Below, one piece after another: positions 8,698-17,605 of a stretch of DNA of 64,000 bases. The notes under the pieces were generated by a model. It was not told where the DNA came from. It was given only the letters and a program-made list of their open reading frames with translations, and did no database searches. Position numbers and translations under genes: made by a program. Source of the DNA: Palleronia salina (lineage in GTDB: Bacteria; Pseudomonadota; Alphaproteobacteria; Rhodobacterales; Rhodobacteraceae). The DNA lies in NCBI RefSeq assembly GCF_900141995.1, contig NZ_FQZA01000002.1:255501-319500 (forward strand). Reading direction: 5' to 3'. Position 1 is the first letter of the stretch; every line of letters starts with the position of its first letter.

Positions 8698-9794
8698 CCG
8701 GCGCCCAGCGCGGCGACGATGGCATCGCCCATTTCCGAAGTGGTGACGGGGTCCTTACCGTCCTCGCCCAGCAGGTCGGCGGTGCGCAGGCCCTGTGCCA
8801 GCACCGCCTCGACCGCGCCTTCAAGCGCCATAGCGTCGTCGCCCCGGTCGAAGCTGTAACGCAGCGCCATTGCAAAGCTCAGGATACAGGCGATGGGGTT
8901 CGCCTTGCCCTGTCCCGCGATGTCGGGGGCCGAGCCGTGGACGGGCTCGTACAGCGCCTTGGGCCGACCGTTTTCCATCGGCGCGCCCAGCGAGGCCGAG
9001 GGCAGCATCCCGAGGCTGCCGGTCAGCATCGCGGCGGCGTCGGACAGCAGGTCGCCGAACAGGTTGTCAGTCACGATCACGTCGAACTGCTTGGGATTGC
9101 GGACCAGCTGCATGGCGCCGTTGTCGGCATACATGTGGCTAAGCTCGACATCGGGGTAATCCTTGCCGACCTCGGTAGCGATCTGGCGCCAGAGCACGCC
9201 CGATTCCATCACGTTGGCCTTTTCCATCGAGCAGAGCTTCTTGCCGCGGCGCATGGCCAGCTCGAAGGCCGAGCGGCAGACGCGCTCGATCTCGGACTCG
9301 GTATAGCGCTGGGTGTTGATGCCCACGCGCTCGTTGCCTTCCTCGATGATGCCGCGCGGCTCGCCGAAATAGATGCCGCTGGTCAGTTCGCGCACGATGA
9401 CGATGTCCAGCCCCGCGACCACGTCCTTCTTCAGCGAGCTGAAATCGGCCAGCGCGTCAAAGCACTGGGCCGGGCGCAGGTTGGCGAATAGGTCCATTTC
9501 CTTGCGCAGGCGAAGCAGGCCGCGCTCGGGCTTCACGCTGAAATCCAGGTCGTCGTATTTCGGGCCGCCGACGGCGCCCAGTAGCACGGCATCCACGCGC
9601 TGCGCCTGTGCCATGGTCTCGTCGGTCAGGGGCGTGCCGTGCTTGTCGTAGGCGCAGCCGCCCACGAGATCCTCGGTCACGTCGAAGGTCAGGTTGCGAT
9701 GGGTGCCGAACCAGTCGATGACCTTGCGGACCTCGGCCATGACCTCGGGGCCGATGCCGTCGCCGGGAAGGATCAGAAGGGAAGGGTTCGGCAT
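8694..9794 (-). CDS. leuB: 3-isopropylmalate dehydrogenase LeuB
   Basis: NAD-dependent oxidative decarboxylation of 3-isopropylmalate in leucine synthesis. The 366-residue cytoplasmic protein starts [21 protein letters not shown] and has the substrate arginines in [21 protein letters not shown], the catalytic Tyr in [14 protein letters not shown], the metal Asp region [14 protein letters not shown] and [28 protein letters not shown], and the NAD loop [18 protein letters not shown]. Length is usual for the family. leuC and leuD lie on the same strand about 2.3 kb upstream, separated by a terminator and two other genes. Confidence 0.96.
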   Translation of the reverse strand: MPNPSLLILPGDGIGPEVMAEVRKVIDWFGTHRNLTFDVTEDLVGGCAYDKHGTPLTDETMAQAQRVDAVLLGAVGGPKYDDLDFSVKPERGLLRLRKEMDLFANLRPAQCFDALADFSSLKKDVVAGLDIVIVRELTSGIYFGEPRGIIEEGNERVGINTQRYTESEIERVCRSAFELAMRRGKKLCSMEKANVMESGVLWRQIATEVGKDYPDVELSHMYADNGAMQLVRNPKQFDVIVTDNLFGDLLSDAAAMLTGSLGMLPSASLGAPMENGRPKALYEPVHGSAPDIAGQGKANPIACILSFAMALRYSFDRGDDAMALEGAVEAVLAQGLRTADLLGEDGKDPVTTSEMGDAIVAALGAG

Positions 9795-9874
9795 GGGTTA
9801 CGCTCCGTCGCTATGGGTCCAGCGCGGGGTATAGCGGGGGCGTTGGGCCGTCAAGCGCGGGGCCCCGGGCGTGG

Positions 9875-10957
9875 TTAGGGCAGGGTGATGTCCGCCCAGA
9901 CCAGGCGATGGCGCGGCCAGTCCTCGACCGGTCCCAGATCCGTCGCCTGCGGGGTGTCCGGGGCGGGCCAGAGCACGCCGGCATCACGCACCGCGATGTC
10001 CGCCGAGGGCAGAAGAACGCTCAGCCGCAGGTTGCCCGGGCCGTCCAGGTCCGCGGTGTCGAGCGCCGGGTCGCCCACGTGTTCTGGGTCCGCCGCGGCC
10101 ATGCCTCCGGCGCTGCGCGGGGCGGGATCCTGCACGCGTGGATCGTCCAGAAGCGCGTTCACCGCTTCGGCGCGACCCTCGCCATCCACCGGGTCGATAT
10201 TGCCAAGTCCCAGGATCACGAAGGGCGCGGGCGGCGCGGGGACCGCCAGCGCGCCGTCCAGCAGGCGCAGCCAAAGCGCCGTCTCGTCATGGGCGCGGCG
10301 ACCGTTCAGATCCTCGGGTCCGTCGAAGACCGGGGGCGTGGCGGACCACGTCATCAGGTGCAGGACCTCGTCGCCCACGGTGACGGGAACGATCCAGTGC
10401 CCGGTCGACGACACCCGCCTTTGCGCGGCGGTCTCCGGGTCGGGGAAGGGCGGCTCCGGGGGGATGGCGCCGGGAAGATCGTCCCACAGCAGGTCGGACA
10501 GGTCGGTGGCGGCGTCGGCGTCGATGGGAAAGCGCGACAGCACGGCCATGCCGCCCTGCCCGGCGAAACGTCCATAGCCCATGGCATCGCGCGGACCGCC
10601 CAGCCGACCGTCGCCGTCCAGGTCCAGCCCCGTGGCTTGTCCGGAATTCGGTGGCAGGGCGAAGCGGTGGGGGTAGTCAGGCGCGCCCGCCTCGGTCGCG
10701 GTCTCGGCCAGGGCGTTCAGCGTGGCGGCGCCCGCGTCGTAGTCGACCCCCTGCAAAACCAGGATATCGGGCACGGCCTCGGCGATCATGCGTGCGACCG
10801 CCAGCGGGCGCGGGTCATCCTCGAGAATGTCGCGCAGCATCAGGCCGGGCCCGCGCGCGAAGAGATCGGTGTTGAAGGTGGCGATCCGCAGGTCGGTGGC
10901 GCCGGCCAGCCCCGGCAGCGCCGAAAGAAGCAGCGCGGCGGCGAGACGACGGATCAG
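9875..10957 (-). CDS. Exported endonuclease/exonuclease/phosphatase-fold protein, apparent CTG start
   Basis: The product of about 360 residues has a signal peptide (IRRLAAALLLSALPGLAGA) followed by DLRIATFNTDLF, the opening strand of the endonuclease/exonuclease/phosphatase fold; later segments DILVLQGVDYD, GGMAVLSRFPI and FVILGLGNIDPVDGEG match the family's LQE, SR and N-D positions, though the usual catalytic Glu is replaced (LQG). The only ATG (10840) would remove both the signal peptide and the first conserved strand. In frame upstream, a CTG at 10955-10957 overlaps the stop of the preceding gene as CTGA, just as ATGA couplings do elsewhere here. Substrate unknown; it may be a degenerate or divergent member. 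Confidence 0.78.
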   Translation of the reverse strand: MIRRLAAALLLSALPGLAGATDLRIATFNTDLFARGPGLMLRDILEDDPRPLAVARMIAEAVPDILVLQGVDYDAGAATLNALAETATEAGAPDYPHRFALPPNSGQATGLDLDGDGRLGGPRDAMGYGRFAGQGGMAVLSRFPIDADAATDLSDLLWDDLPGAIPPEPPFPDPETAAQRRVSSTGHWIVPVTVGDEVLHLMTWSATPPVFDGPEDLNGRRAHDETALWLRLLDGALAVPAPPAPFVILGLGNIDPVDGEGRAEAVNALLDDPRVQDPAPRSAGGMAAADPEHVGDPALDTADLDGPGNLRLSVLLPSADIAVRDAGVLWPAPDTPQATDLGPVEDWPRHRLVWADITLP

Positions 10958-11787
10958 GCCGATACCATGCCGCCCGCGTTCAGCGACGACTGCCGACGGC
11001 GTTCGTCGATCATGGTGGCGATCCGGGCCATGGCGATGCCGCGCATGAACAGCGACGCGGGCAGGAAGGCCCAGGCCGAGATCACCCAGACCATCGTTTG
11101 CGGGTCCTGCAGGCTGATGCGGCCGAACTGGTCCGACGCCGTGCTGATGGCAACGGGCATGAGGAAGGGCAGCAGCAGCCCGAACAGCACGTTGATGCGT
11201 CCGTCGCGTTCCAGCCGGGTGACGACGTCACCGCCGCGGGTGGGATCGAAGGTGGGCAGGTTGACCCACACGTTGAAGCTGCCGCCCTTCAGCGGCCAGC
11301 TGCGCCGACCGAGCAGCAGGACGAACACTGCCAGCGACAGCAGCGAGATCACGTGGGCGAGCCCGACGGCGCTGCGCACCAGCAGCAATTCGCGGACGGT
11401 GGCGTCCTCGGGCATCATCAGCACCAGCAGGCGCACCGGCGAATAGGGGAAGTCCATCGCGCGGCCGATCACGTGCCCCACGATTTCCAACAGGACCGTG
11501 AGCGAGTTCGGATCGCTCTGACCGCGCGCGATCAGGCTGATCGCGGCAACGGTCAGGAAAAGCATGGTGAAGCGGATGCGGTTGAAAGGCGCGGCATCGC
11601 GGAATTCGTAGAGACAGGGATAGCGCGAACCGTACTCGAACAGGGTCAGGACGCCTGCGCAGATGGCAATGAATGCCACCGCCTGCGTCGTGTCATCGGA
11701 CACGATAGGCAGGATCAGCGATGGCGTCGCGATCAGCAACGCAACCATGATCCCGCGCAAAAGCGCGCCTGTCACCCGTGAGATCAC
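10954..11787 (-). CDS. Multi-spanning membrane protein of unknown function
   Basis: A 277-residue hydrophobic protein (MISRVTGALLRGIMVALLIA...) with about seven likely membrane segments in the first 180 residues and again near 190-250, ending in a positively charged tail RRRQSSLN. I do not recognise a named family; it looks like the conserved hypothetical proteins often found beside leu genes in this family of bacteria. Its stop overlaps the apparent CTG start of the exported nuclease-fold gene, so the two are probably co-translated. Confidence 0.75.
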   Translation of the reverse strand: MISRVTGALLRGIMVALLIATPSLILPIVSDDTTQAVAFIAICAGVLTLFEYGSRYPCLYEFRDAAPFNRIRFTMLFLTVAAISLIARGQSDPNSLTVLLEIVGHVIGRAMDFPYSPVRLLVLMMPEDATVRELLLVRSAVGLAHVISLLSLAVFVLLLGRRSWPLKGGSFNVWVNLPTFDPTRGGDVVTRLERDGRINVLFGLLLPFLMPVAISTASDQFGRISLQDPQTMVWVISAWAFLPASLFMRGIAMARIATMIDERRRQSSLNAGGMVSA

Positions 11788-11990
11788 TGTCTCATTACCC
11801 CGTTCCGGACGCGACCGATACGATGCCGGGCGCTTGTTCCAACGATGGTCCGCGGCTGGCCGCGGTATGCCTCAATCTTGCCCAATTTTTGCCCCACTTG
11901 TCGCTGGACGCGCAACTTCGGATCTTGGTTAACAGGGAATTCGGGGCGGTTTCGTGGAATAACTGGTGCGACTTTGCATCAAATAAGGCA

Positions 11991-12021
11991 CAAAAAAGGG
12001 GCCGACCGTAAGCCGACCCCT
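11991..12021 (-). terminator. Rho-independent terminator of leuCD
   Basis: On the minus strand AGGGGTCGG - 7-nt loop - TCGGCCCCT forms a 9-bp stem (two G-T pairs), followed directly by six T. It lies 35 bp after the leuD stop. It separates leuCD from the downstream membrane-protein/nuclease/leuB genes, which must have another promoter or rely on read-through. Confidence 0.85.
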
Positions 12022-12056
12022 GCATCTTGTGGTTGTGGCCTACTGGCCTACAAGGG

Positions 12057-12662
12057 TCAGACCCAGGGCCGCGACTGCGAGGCCTGCGCCTCGAAACTGT
12101 CGATCGCGGCAGCCTTCTCCAGGGTCAGGCCGATATCGTCCAGGCCCTCCATCAGGCAGTGCTTGCGGAAGCTGTCGACCTCGAAGGAAATCTGCTCGCC
12201 ATCCGATGTCGTGATCGTCTGGTTCTCCAGGTCGACCGTCATCCGGGCGTTCGATCCCTTCTCGGCGTCCTTCATCAGCAGGTCCACCTGCTCCTGCGGA
12301 AGCGCGATGGGCAGGATGCCGTTCTTGAAGCAGTTGTTGAAGAAGATGTCGGCGAAGCTGGTCGAGATCACGCAGCGGATGCCGAAATCCTTGATGGCCC
12401 AGGGCGCGTGCTCACGCGACGAGCCGCAGCCGAAATTGTCTCCAGCGATCAGGATTTCCGCGTCGCGATAGGCCGGCTGGTTCAGGACGAAATCGGGGTT
12501 TTCGCTGCCGTCGTCGTTATACCGCATCTCGTCGAACAGGTTCACGCCCAGCCCAGACCGCTTGATGGTCTTCAGGAACTGCTTGGGGATGATCATGTCG
12601 GTGTCGATGTTGATCAGCGGCAGCGGCGCGGCGATGCCGGTCAGCTTTTCAAATTTTTCCAT
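12057..12662 (-). CDS. leuD: 3-isopropylmalate dehydratase small subunit LeuD
   Basis: Small subunit of isopropylmalate isomerase, paired with LeuC in leucine synthesis. The 201-residue protein starts [20 protein letters not shown] and has the swivel-domain signatures [28 protein letters not shown] and [18 protein letters not shown]. The start lies 11 bp after the leuC stop with a short purine-rich spacer. Co-transcribed with leuC and followed by a strong terminator. Confidence 0.96.
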   Translation of the reverse strand: MEKFEKLTGIAAPLPLINIDTDMIIPKQFLKTIKRSGLGVNLFDEMRYNDDGSENPDFVLNQPAYRDAEILIAGDNFGCGSSREHAPWAIKDFGIRCVISTSFADIFFNNCFKNGILPIALPQEQVDLLMKDAEKGSNARMTVDLENQTITTSDGEQISFEVDSFRKHCLMEGLDDIGLTLEKAAAIDSFEAQASQSRPWV

Positions 12663-12673
12663 GGATTTGATCC

Positions 12674-14095
12674 TTATGCCGGTTCGGCCACGGGTTGCAT
12701 GAGGTCGCGCACGTCGGTCAGCCGGCCGGTGACGGCGGCGGCGGCGGCCATGGCGGGGCTCATCAGGTGGGTGCGCCCGCCGCGGCCCTGGCGACCTTCG
12801 AAGTTCCGGTTCGACGTTGCCGCGCAGCGTTCGCCCGGGGCCAGCTGGTCGGGGTTCATCGCCAGGCACATGGAGCAGCCGGCCATCCGCCATTCGAACC
12901 CGGCGTCGCGGAAGATGTCGGCCAAGCCTTCTTCCTCGGCCTGCGCGCGGACCAGGCCCGAGCCCGGCACGACCATGGCGCGCTTCACGGCGATCTTCTT
13001 GCCCTTCAGGATCTCGGCCGCGGCGCGCAAGTCCTCGATCCGGCCATTGGTGCAGGACCCGATGAAGACCGTGTCGATCTCGATCTGGTTCAGCGGCGTG
13101 CCGGCGGTCAGGCCCATGTATTGCAACGCGCGCTTGGCCGCGTCGACCTTGCCGCCCTGGAAGCTTTCCGGCGCGGGGACCTCGGCGGTGATGGGCAGCA
13201 CGTCCTCGGGCGAGGTGCCCCAGGTGACCACGGGCGCGATGTCCTCGCCGCGGATGGTGATGACCTTGTCCCAATGGGCGTCGTCGTCGGACTTGAGCGT
13301 TTTCCACCAGTTCAGCGCGGCTTCCCATTGCGCGCCCTTCGGCGCGTGGGGGCGGCCCTGCACGTAGGCGAAGGTCTTCTCGTCCGGCGCGATCAGGCCG
13401 GCGCGGGCGCCACCCTCGATCGCCATGTTGCAGACCGTCATGCGGCCTTCCATGGACAGGTCGCGGATCGCCTCGCCGCAATACTCGATGACATAGCCGG
13501 TGCCGCCGGCGGTGCCGGTGCGACCGATGACGGACAGGGTGATGTCCTTGGCCGTGACGCCGGGCGCGAGCTTGCCCGTGATCTCGACCTTCATGTTCTT
13601 GGACTTCTGCTGGATCAGCGTCTGGGTGGCCAGCACGTGCTCGACCTCGGAGGTGCCGATGCCGTGCGCGAGCGCGCCGAAGGCGCCGTGGGTCGCGGTG
13701 TGGCTGTCGCCGCAGACGACGGTCATGCCGGGCAGGGTCCAGCCCTGTTCCGGCCCGATGATGTGCACGATGCCCTGCCGCACGTCGCTGACGGGGTAGT
13801 AGTGAATGCCGAAATCCTTGGCGTTCTTGTCCAGCGCCTCGACCTGGATGCGGCTCTCGGGGTTCTCGATCCCCTTTTCGCGGCCCTCGGTCGTGGGCAC
13901 GTTGTGGTCGGGAACGGCGATGGTCTGGCCCGGGGCGCGCACGGTGCGGCCAGCCAGGCGCAGGCCTTCGAAGGCTTGCGGGCTGGTCACCTCGTGGACC
14001 AGGTGGCGGTCGATATAAAGCAGGCTGGTGCCGTCCTCGGCCTCGTGGACCAGGTGGGCGTCCCAGATCTTGTCGTAAAGCGTCTTGCCGGACAT
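12674..14095 (-). CDS. leuC: 3-isopropylmalate dehydratase large subunit LeuC
   Basis: [4Fe-4S] aconitase-family subunit that isomerises 2- to 3-isopropylmalate. The 473-residue protein begins [16 protein letters not shown] and carries the three cluster cysteines in the motifs [14 protein letters not shown] and [12 protein letters not shown], the active-site stretch [27 protein letters not shown], and the family ending [28 protein letters not shown]. First gene of leuCD. The 232 bp upstream (14096-14327) show no clear leader peptide or attenuator by eye. Confidence 0.97.
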   Translation of the reverse strand: MSGKTLYDKIWDAHLVHEAEDGTSLLYIDRHLVHEVTSPQAFEGLRLAGRTVRAPGQTIAVPDHNVPTTEGREKGIENPESRIQVEALDKNAKDFGIHYYPVSDVRQGIVHIIGPEQGWTLPGMTVVCGDSHTATHGAFGALAHGIGTSEVEHVLATQTLIQQKSKNMKVEITGKLAPGVTAKDITLSVIGRTGTAGGTGYVIEYCGEAIRDLSMEGRMTVCNMAIEGGARAGLIAPDEKTFAYVQGRPHAPKGAQWEAALNWWKTLKSDDDAHWDKVITIRGEDIAPVVTWGTSPEDVLPITAEVPAPESFQGGKVDAAKRALQYMGLTAGTPLNQIEIDTVFIGSCTNGRIEDLRAAAEILKGKKIAVKRAMVVPGSGLVRAQAEEEGLADIFRDAGFEWRMAGCSMCLAMNPDQLAPGERCAATSNRNFEGRQGRGGRTHLMSPAMAAAAAVTGRLTDVRDLMQPVAEPA

Positions 14096-14327
14096 GGCGT
14101 GTCCTCTGATTGGCGAATGTCTGTGGGTGGGTGCGGACGGGGCGCAGCCCTATAGGCGCGCCAGCACCGTCCGGGTGGCACCGAAAAAGCGTTCGCGCAG
14201 GCGGGTGCGGTCGCAAAGGTCGAAGACTCGGGTCATGCGCGCGGGTTTATCCCAAGCCATGCGGCAAATAAAGCACCTCGCGCCCGGCTGGCTTGTCTTG
14301 TGATCAGGGCCTCGCCATTCTGCCCTG

Positions 14328-15656
14328 ATGGAACAGGAATTCACGGCGCTCAGGACCGCCTTCGTCGAGCTTTGGGACCTTGCCCAGCTGCAGTTTCAGA
14401 ACTTGCTGCTGCCCTCGCGCCTGTGGCAGATCGCCATCATCGTGGGCCTGGTGGTCGCCGCCTGGACGTTGAACGCCTGGTGCAAGCCGCGCATGCACGA
14501 ATGGATGCGCGGGCTCGAGGGGCGGCCGAAATGGCAGCTGCGGCTTCTGCTGACGGTGAACAAGCGCCTGAAGCTGATCTTTTTCGTGGTTCTGATCTGG
14601 CTCGCCGTGTGGACGGTCCGCGCCTACACGCCGTTCCCGTCGCGCAGCTATATCCTGGCGCTGGCGGGGTCGCTGTCGCTGGCCTGGCTGGGGGTGGTCT
14701 TCGCCACGCGGCTGGTGCGCAACCCGGCCCTGCGGGTGGTCGTGCGCTGGGGCCTGTGGATCTACGTCACGCTCTACCTGCTGGGCGTCACCGAGGAGGT
14801 CGGCGCGGCGCTGGACGGTATCGCCTTCGGCTTCGGGGATTTCCGTCTGAGCCTGCTGACCCTGCTGAAGGCCGCCGTCCTGGTCAGCGTGCTGATGGTC
14901 GGCGCGCGGCTGGTGGCGACAAGCTCGGCCGAGCAGATCCGCCGCAACGAAAGCATCAGCCCGTCCATGCGGGTGCTGATGGTCAAGGTCCTGCAAATCC
15001 TGCTCTACGGCGCGGCGTTCTTCGTCGCGCTGAAGGTCGTGGGCGTGGACCTGACCGGCCTCGCGGTGCTGTCGGGCGCCATCGGCGTCGGGCTGGGCTT
15101 CGGCCTGCAGAAGGTGGTGTCGAACCTCGTCTCGGGCGTCATCATCCTGCTGGACAAGTCGATCAAGCCCGGCGACGTGATCTCGTTGGGCGAGACGTTC
15201 GGCTGGATCAACACGCTGGGCGCGCGCTACGCCTCGATCACGACCCGCGACGGCAAGGAATACCTGATCCCGAACGAGGACCTGATCACCGGGCAAGTGG
15301 TGAACTGGTCGCATTCGAACAATTTCGTCCGGCTCGATATCTATTTCGGCACGGCCTACGGCGACGACCCGCACAAGGTCCGCAAGATCGCGATCGAGTC
15401 GGCGTCCGAGGTCGACCGCGTGCTGACCACGCGCCCGCCCGTGTGCCATATCGTGGGCTTCGGCGACAGCTCGGTCGACTATATCCTGCGGTTCTGGATC
15501 ACCGATCCGACCCAGGGCCTGACCAATATCCGCGGCAACGTCTACCTGGCGCTGTGGGACGCGTTCCAGAAGCACGGCATCTCGATCCCGTTCCCGCAGC
15601 GCGAGGTGAAGGTGCTGAACGACACGGTGTCGGTGGAGACGCGGGCGCTGGACTGA
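14328..15656 (+). CDS. MscS-family mechanosensitive channel
   Basis: Inner-membrane channel that opens under tension to release solutes after osmotic downshock. The 442-residue protein has five or more predicted membrane spans over about 20-260, then the Gly/Ala-rich pore helix and following motif (VLSGAIGVGLGFGLQKVVSN near 246-265), the signature LDKSIKPGDVISLGETFGWINTLGARYASITTRDGKEYLIPN, and a C-terminal alpha/beta domain. It is longer than E. coli MscS (286), with extra N-terminal spans. It is alone on its strand; downstream lie two copies of a short dispersed element. Confidence 0.93.
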   Translation: MEQEFTALRTAFVELWDLAQLQFQNLLLPSRLWQIAIIVGLVVAAWTLNAWCKPRMHEWMRGLEGRPKWQLRLLLTVNKRLKLIFFVVLIWLAVWTVRAYTPFPSRSYILALAGSLSLAWLGVVFATRLVRNPALRVVVRWGLWIYVTLYLLGVTEEVGAALDGIAFGFGDFRLSLLTLLKAAVLVSVLMVGARLVATSSAEQIRRNESISPSMRVLMVKVLQILLYGAAFFVALKVVGVDLTGLAVLSGAIGVGLGFGLQKVVSNLVSGVIILLDKSIKPGDVISLGETFGWINTLGARYASITTRDGKEYLIPNEDLITGQVVNWSHSNNFVRLDIYFGTAYGDDPHKVRKIAIESASEVDRVLTTRPPVCHIVGFGDSSVDYILRFWITDPTQGLTNIRGNVYLALWDAFQKHGISIPFPQREVKVLNDTVSVETRALD

Positions 15657-15687
15657 CGGGCGTCTCGCAAGTCGCCTGCGGGGTGTT

Positions 15688-15711
15688 CGAGTATTTGAGG
15701 ACCAGTGATGG
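15688..15711 (+). repeat. Dispersed short element, copy A
   Basis: CGAGTATTTGAGGACCAGTG-ATGG, which recurs 75 bp downstream in altered form (copy B) and resembles the better conserved copies at 23288-23315 and 52657-52684. It lies in the non-coding space after the MscS gene. Confidence 0.6.
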
Positions 15712-15785
15712 CATCGCCAGATCGGTGCCTGCCTCTCCTTTTGCGTTCGTTCCGAATTCGGGAGCCGCGCCGGCCGGTGCCGAAG

Positions 15786-15813
15786 CCCCGGGGTATTTCC
15801 GGACCAGTGATGG
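15786..15813 (+). repeat. Dispersed short element, copy B
   Basis: CCCCGGGGTATTTCC followed by GGACCAGTGATGG. The last 13 bases are the same as in copy A except for one junction base, and GTATTT is shared with all copies. The rest of the 15657-15877 intergenic stretch shows no gene. Confidence 0.6.
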
Positions 15814-15877
15814 GTCAGGGCCGGGCGCGACAGGCTAGCGACTTGCAAGGGGGCGGCGCGGGGGCCATCTTCCGGTC

Positions 15878-16201
15878 ATGTCCTGGCTCACACGTATCGC
15901 CGAACGCCTGATCGAAGCCTCCCGCGACGCGGGGGACCTGTCGCAGCTCGAGGGGGAGGGCGCGCGCCTCGCCATCGAGGAAAGCGGGCTCGACCCGATG
16001 GAAGAGGCTGGCATGAAGGTCATGAAGTCCGAAGGCGTCGTTCCGCCCGAGGTCACGCTCTACCAGCGGGCGTCGCAGCAGCGCGCGGCCCTGGCCGCCG
16101 CCACGACCGAGGCCGAACGCCGCGCGGCCATGTCGGCCCTGTCCGAGACGCAGATGCGCCTGGCCATGATGTCCGAGCGGCGGCGCGGGCTGCGCTATTG
16201 A
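15878..16201 (+). CDS. DUF1992 / DnaJ-C28-like conserved small protein
   Basis: A 107-residue soluble protein whose first two thirds follow the DUF1992 pattern: IAERLIEASRDAGDLSQLEGEG (equivalent to the IAERKIREA...GEFDNLPGKG core), a Pro-containing linker, then MKVMKSEGVVPPEVTLYQRA (equivalent to AYxILKxAGFVPPEV). The C-terminal part is Ala/Arg-rich helix. Function of the family is not known; it was named from a J-domain-linked mammalian protein but there is no J domain here. It stands 30 bp ahead of tspO in the same direction, so the two may be co-transcribed. Confidence 0.72.
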   Translation: MSWLTRIAERLIEASRDAGDLSQLEGEGARLAIEESGLDPMEEAGMKVMKSEGVVPPEVTLYQRASQQRAALAAATTEAERRAAMSALSETQMRLAMMSERRRGLRY

Positions 16202-16231
16202 TCCGGCGCGCCGGGCGCTAGGTTGCCGGCC

Positions 16232-16699
16232 ATGGACTGGATGCTTTTCCTCATCTTCCTCGTGGGCTGCGGCGCGGCCGCCACCACGGGTGCCATGTTC
16301 CAGCCGGGGCAGTGGTACGACGCGCTGGCCAAGCCGCGCTGGACGCCGCCCGACTGGGTGTTTCCGGTCACGTGGACGGTGCTGTACCTTTGCATCGCCG
16401 CTGCCGCCGCACGGGTCGTGGTGCTGGACGGCAATGCCTACGCCATGGCGTTCTTCGCGGTGCAGCTGGCGTTCAACGTGCTGTGGACGCCGATCTTCTT
16501 CGGGCTGCACCGGATGAAGGCGGCGTTGCTGGTGATCGTCCTGCTCTGGGCGTCGGTGGCGGCGACGCTCTGGCATTTCTGGCAGCTCGACTGGATCGCC
16601 GGCCTGCTGTTCGTGCCCTACCTGATCTGGGTCAGCATCGCGACGGCGCTGAACTTCGAGGTCTGGCGCCTGAACCGGCACAACGCTCTCAGGACCTGA
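16232..16699 (+). CDS. tspO: Tryptophan-rich sensory protein TspO
   Basis: Five-helix membrane protein of the TspO/MBR (peripheral benzodiazepine receptor) family; in Rhodobacter it binds tetrapyrroles and damps expression of photosynthesis genes under oxygen. The 155 residues include the motif GQWYDALAKPRWTPPDWVFPVTWTVLY, AFNVLWTPIFFGLHR and the LIWVSIATALNFEVWRLN ending, with Trp at the usual positions. Its placement beside crtC-crtD is the same as in Rhodobacter. The ATG at 16232 fits the family start; a TTG three codons upstream is possible. The 3' end overlaps the convergent crtC by 11 bp. Confidence 0.94.
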   Translation: MDWMLFLIFLVGCGAAATTGAMFQPGQWYDALAKPRWTPPDWVFPVTWTVLYLCIAAAAARVVVLDGNAYAMAFFAVQLAFNVLWTPIFFGLHRMKAALLVIVLLWASVAATLWHFWQLDWIAGLLFVPYLIWVSIATALNFEVWRLNRHNALRT

Positions 16700-17573
16700 A
16701 CCGCCAGCCCGCGCGGCGCGGGACCCGCACCGCCAGCATTGGCATCAGCCAGGGTCCCCGGAACCGGTCGAGGTCCAGCGCCTCGTGCACGCCGGTACTG
16801 CGTTCGCCCTCCACCACCGTTTCCACGGCCGAGCGCGTGTAGAACGGCGCGTCGAGCATCGGCAGCACCTGGCGCGGCGCCTGGCCGGCATCGCAGCGCG
16901 TTTCGCGGCGCACGGCCCAGAGCGACCGGGGCAGGCGCGCGCGGGGCGGGCGCGCATCCATCTCGGCCACCGACCCGTCCGCGCCGATCTTAAGGGCCGT
17001 GGCCCCGTGACTGCCGTCGCGCAGCACCGCGTCGTAGAAGCAGGCGGCGCCGTCCTTCAACGGGTAGCGGCCCCAGGTCCAGTAGCTGAAATCGGCCTCG
17101 AGCGCCCGGGTGCCGAAATTGGCGTCGAAATAGCCGTGGCCCGACCACTGCCCGCGTTTGCCCAGGTCGACCTCGACCCGGCCCGAGGGCGCGAACGGGC
17201 GCCACACGTGGGCGCCGTCGGGGGTCAGCGCCAGTTCGACGCCCGTGACCGCGTCGGGGGTCAGCGTGATCGTCCCGCGCACCCGGCTGACCCGCGGAAG
17301 CGAACTGACCTCGTCCACGGTGATGACCAGCTTGCCGTCGGTCCAGCGCATGGACGAGGGCCCGACCTCGAAAGTATCGGGCGACTGGCGCAGCGCGGCC
17401 CGGCCCCGGTCGGTCATGGTGAAGCGGCCGCCGGGACCGTAGGTGGCCACGTTGATGCAGCAATGGTTTGCCGGATCGCGCCGCCCCGACCAGCGATACC
17501 AGGGCGAGAAGACCGAGCCGATGAAGCCGATCACCGACAGCGCGCGCGTCCCGTCATCGCTGAGCGCGTCCAT
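16689..17573 (-). CDS. crtC: Hydroxyneurosporene synthase / carotenoid 1,2-hydratase CrtC (5' end unresolved)
   Basis: Adds water to the psi end of neurosporene in the spheroidene pathway. Recognised from IGFIGSVFSPWYRWSGRRDPANHCCINVATYGPG, FDANFGTRALEADFSYWTWGRYPL and the ending PMLDAPFYTRSAVETVVEGE. The ATG at 17573 is the nearest normal start, but family-like sequence continues upstream in frame (RPNFDLEVPPDGYAWWY, back to about 17624) and overlaps the end of crtD. No in-frame ATG, GTG or TTG lies in that part near the expected position, so the true N-terminus is unclear: either an unusual initiation codon, coupling from crtD, or a slightly shortened protein. Bounds given are the conservative ones. 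Confidence 0.9.
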   Translation of the reverse strand: MDALSDDGTRALSVIGFIGSVFSPWYRWSGRRDPANHCCINVATYGPGGRFTMTDRGRAALRQSPDTFEVGPSSMRWTDGKLVITVDEVSSLPRVSRVRGTITLTPDAVTGVELALTPDGAHVWRPFAPSGRVEVDLGKRGQWSGHGYFDANFGTRALEADFSYWTWGRYPLKDGAACFYDAVLRDGSHGATALKIGADGSVAEMDARPPRARLPRSLWAVRRETRCDAGQAPRQVLPMLDAPFYTRSAVETVVEGERSTGVHEALDLDRFRGPWLMPMLAVRVPRRAGWRFRS

Positions 17574-17605
17574 GTACCACCAGGCATAGCCGTCGGGCGG
17601 AACCT

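Noticed and set aside
11929-11943. TTAA-N7 half site before the membrane-protein gene
   Set aside because: Second half reads TTCG; not a CtrA site.
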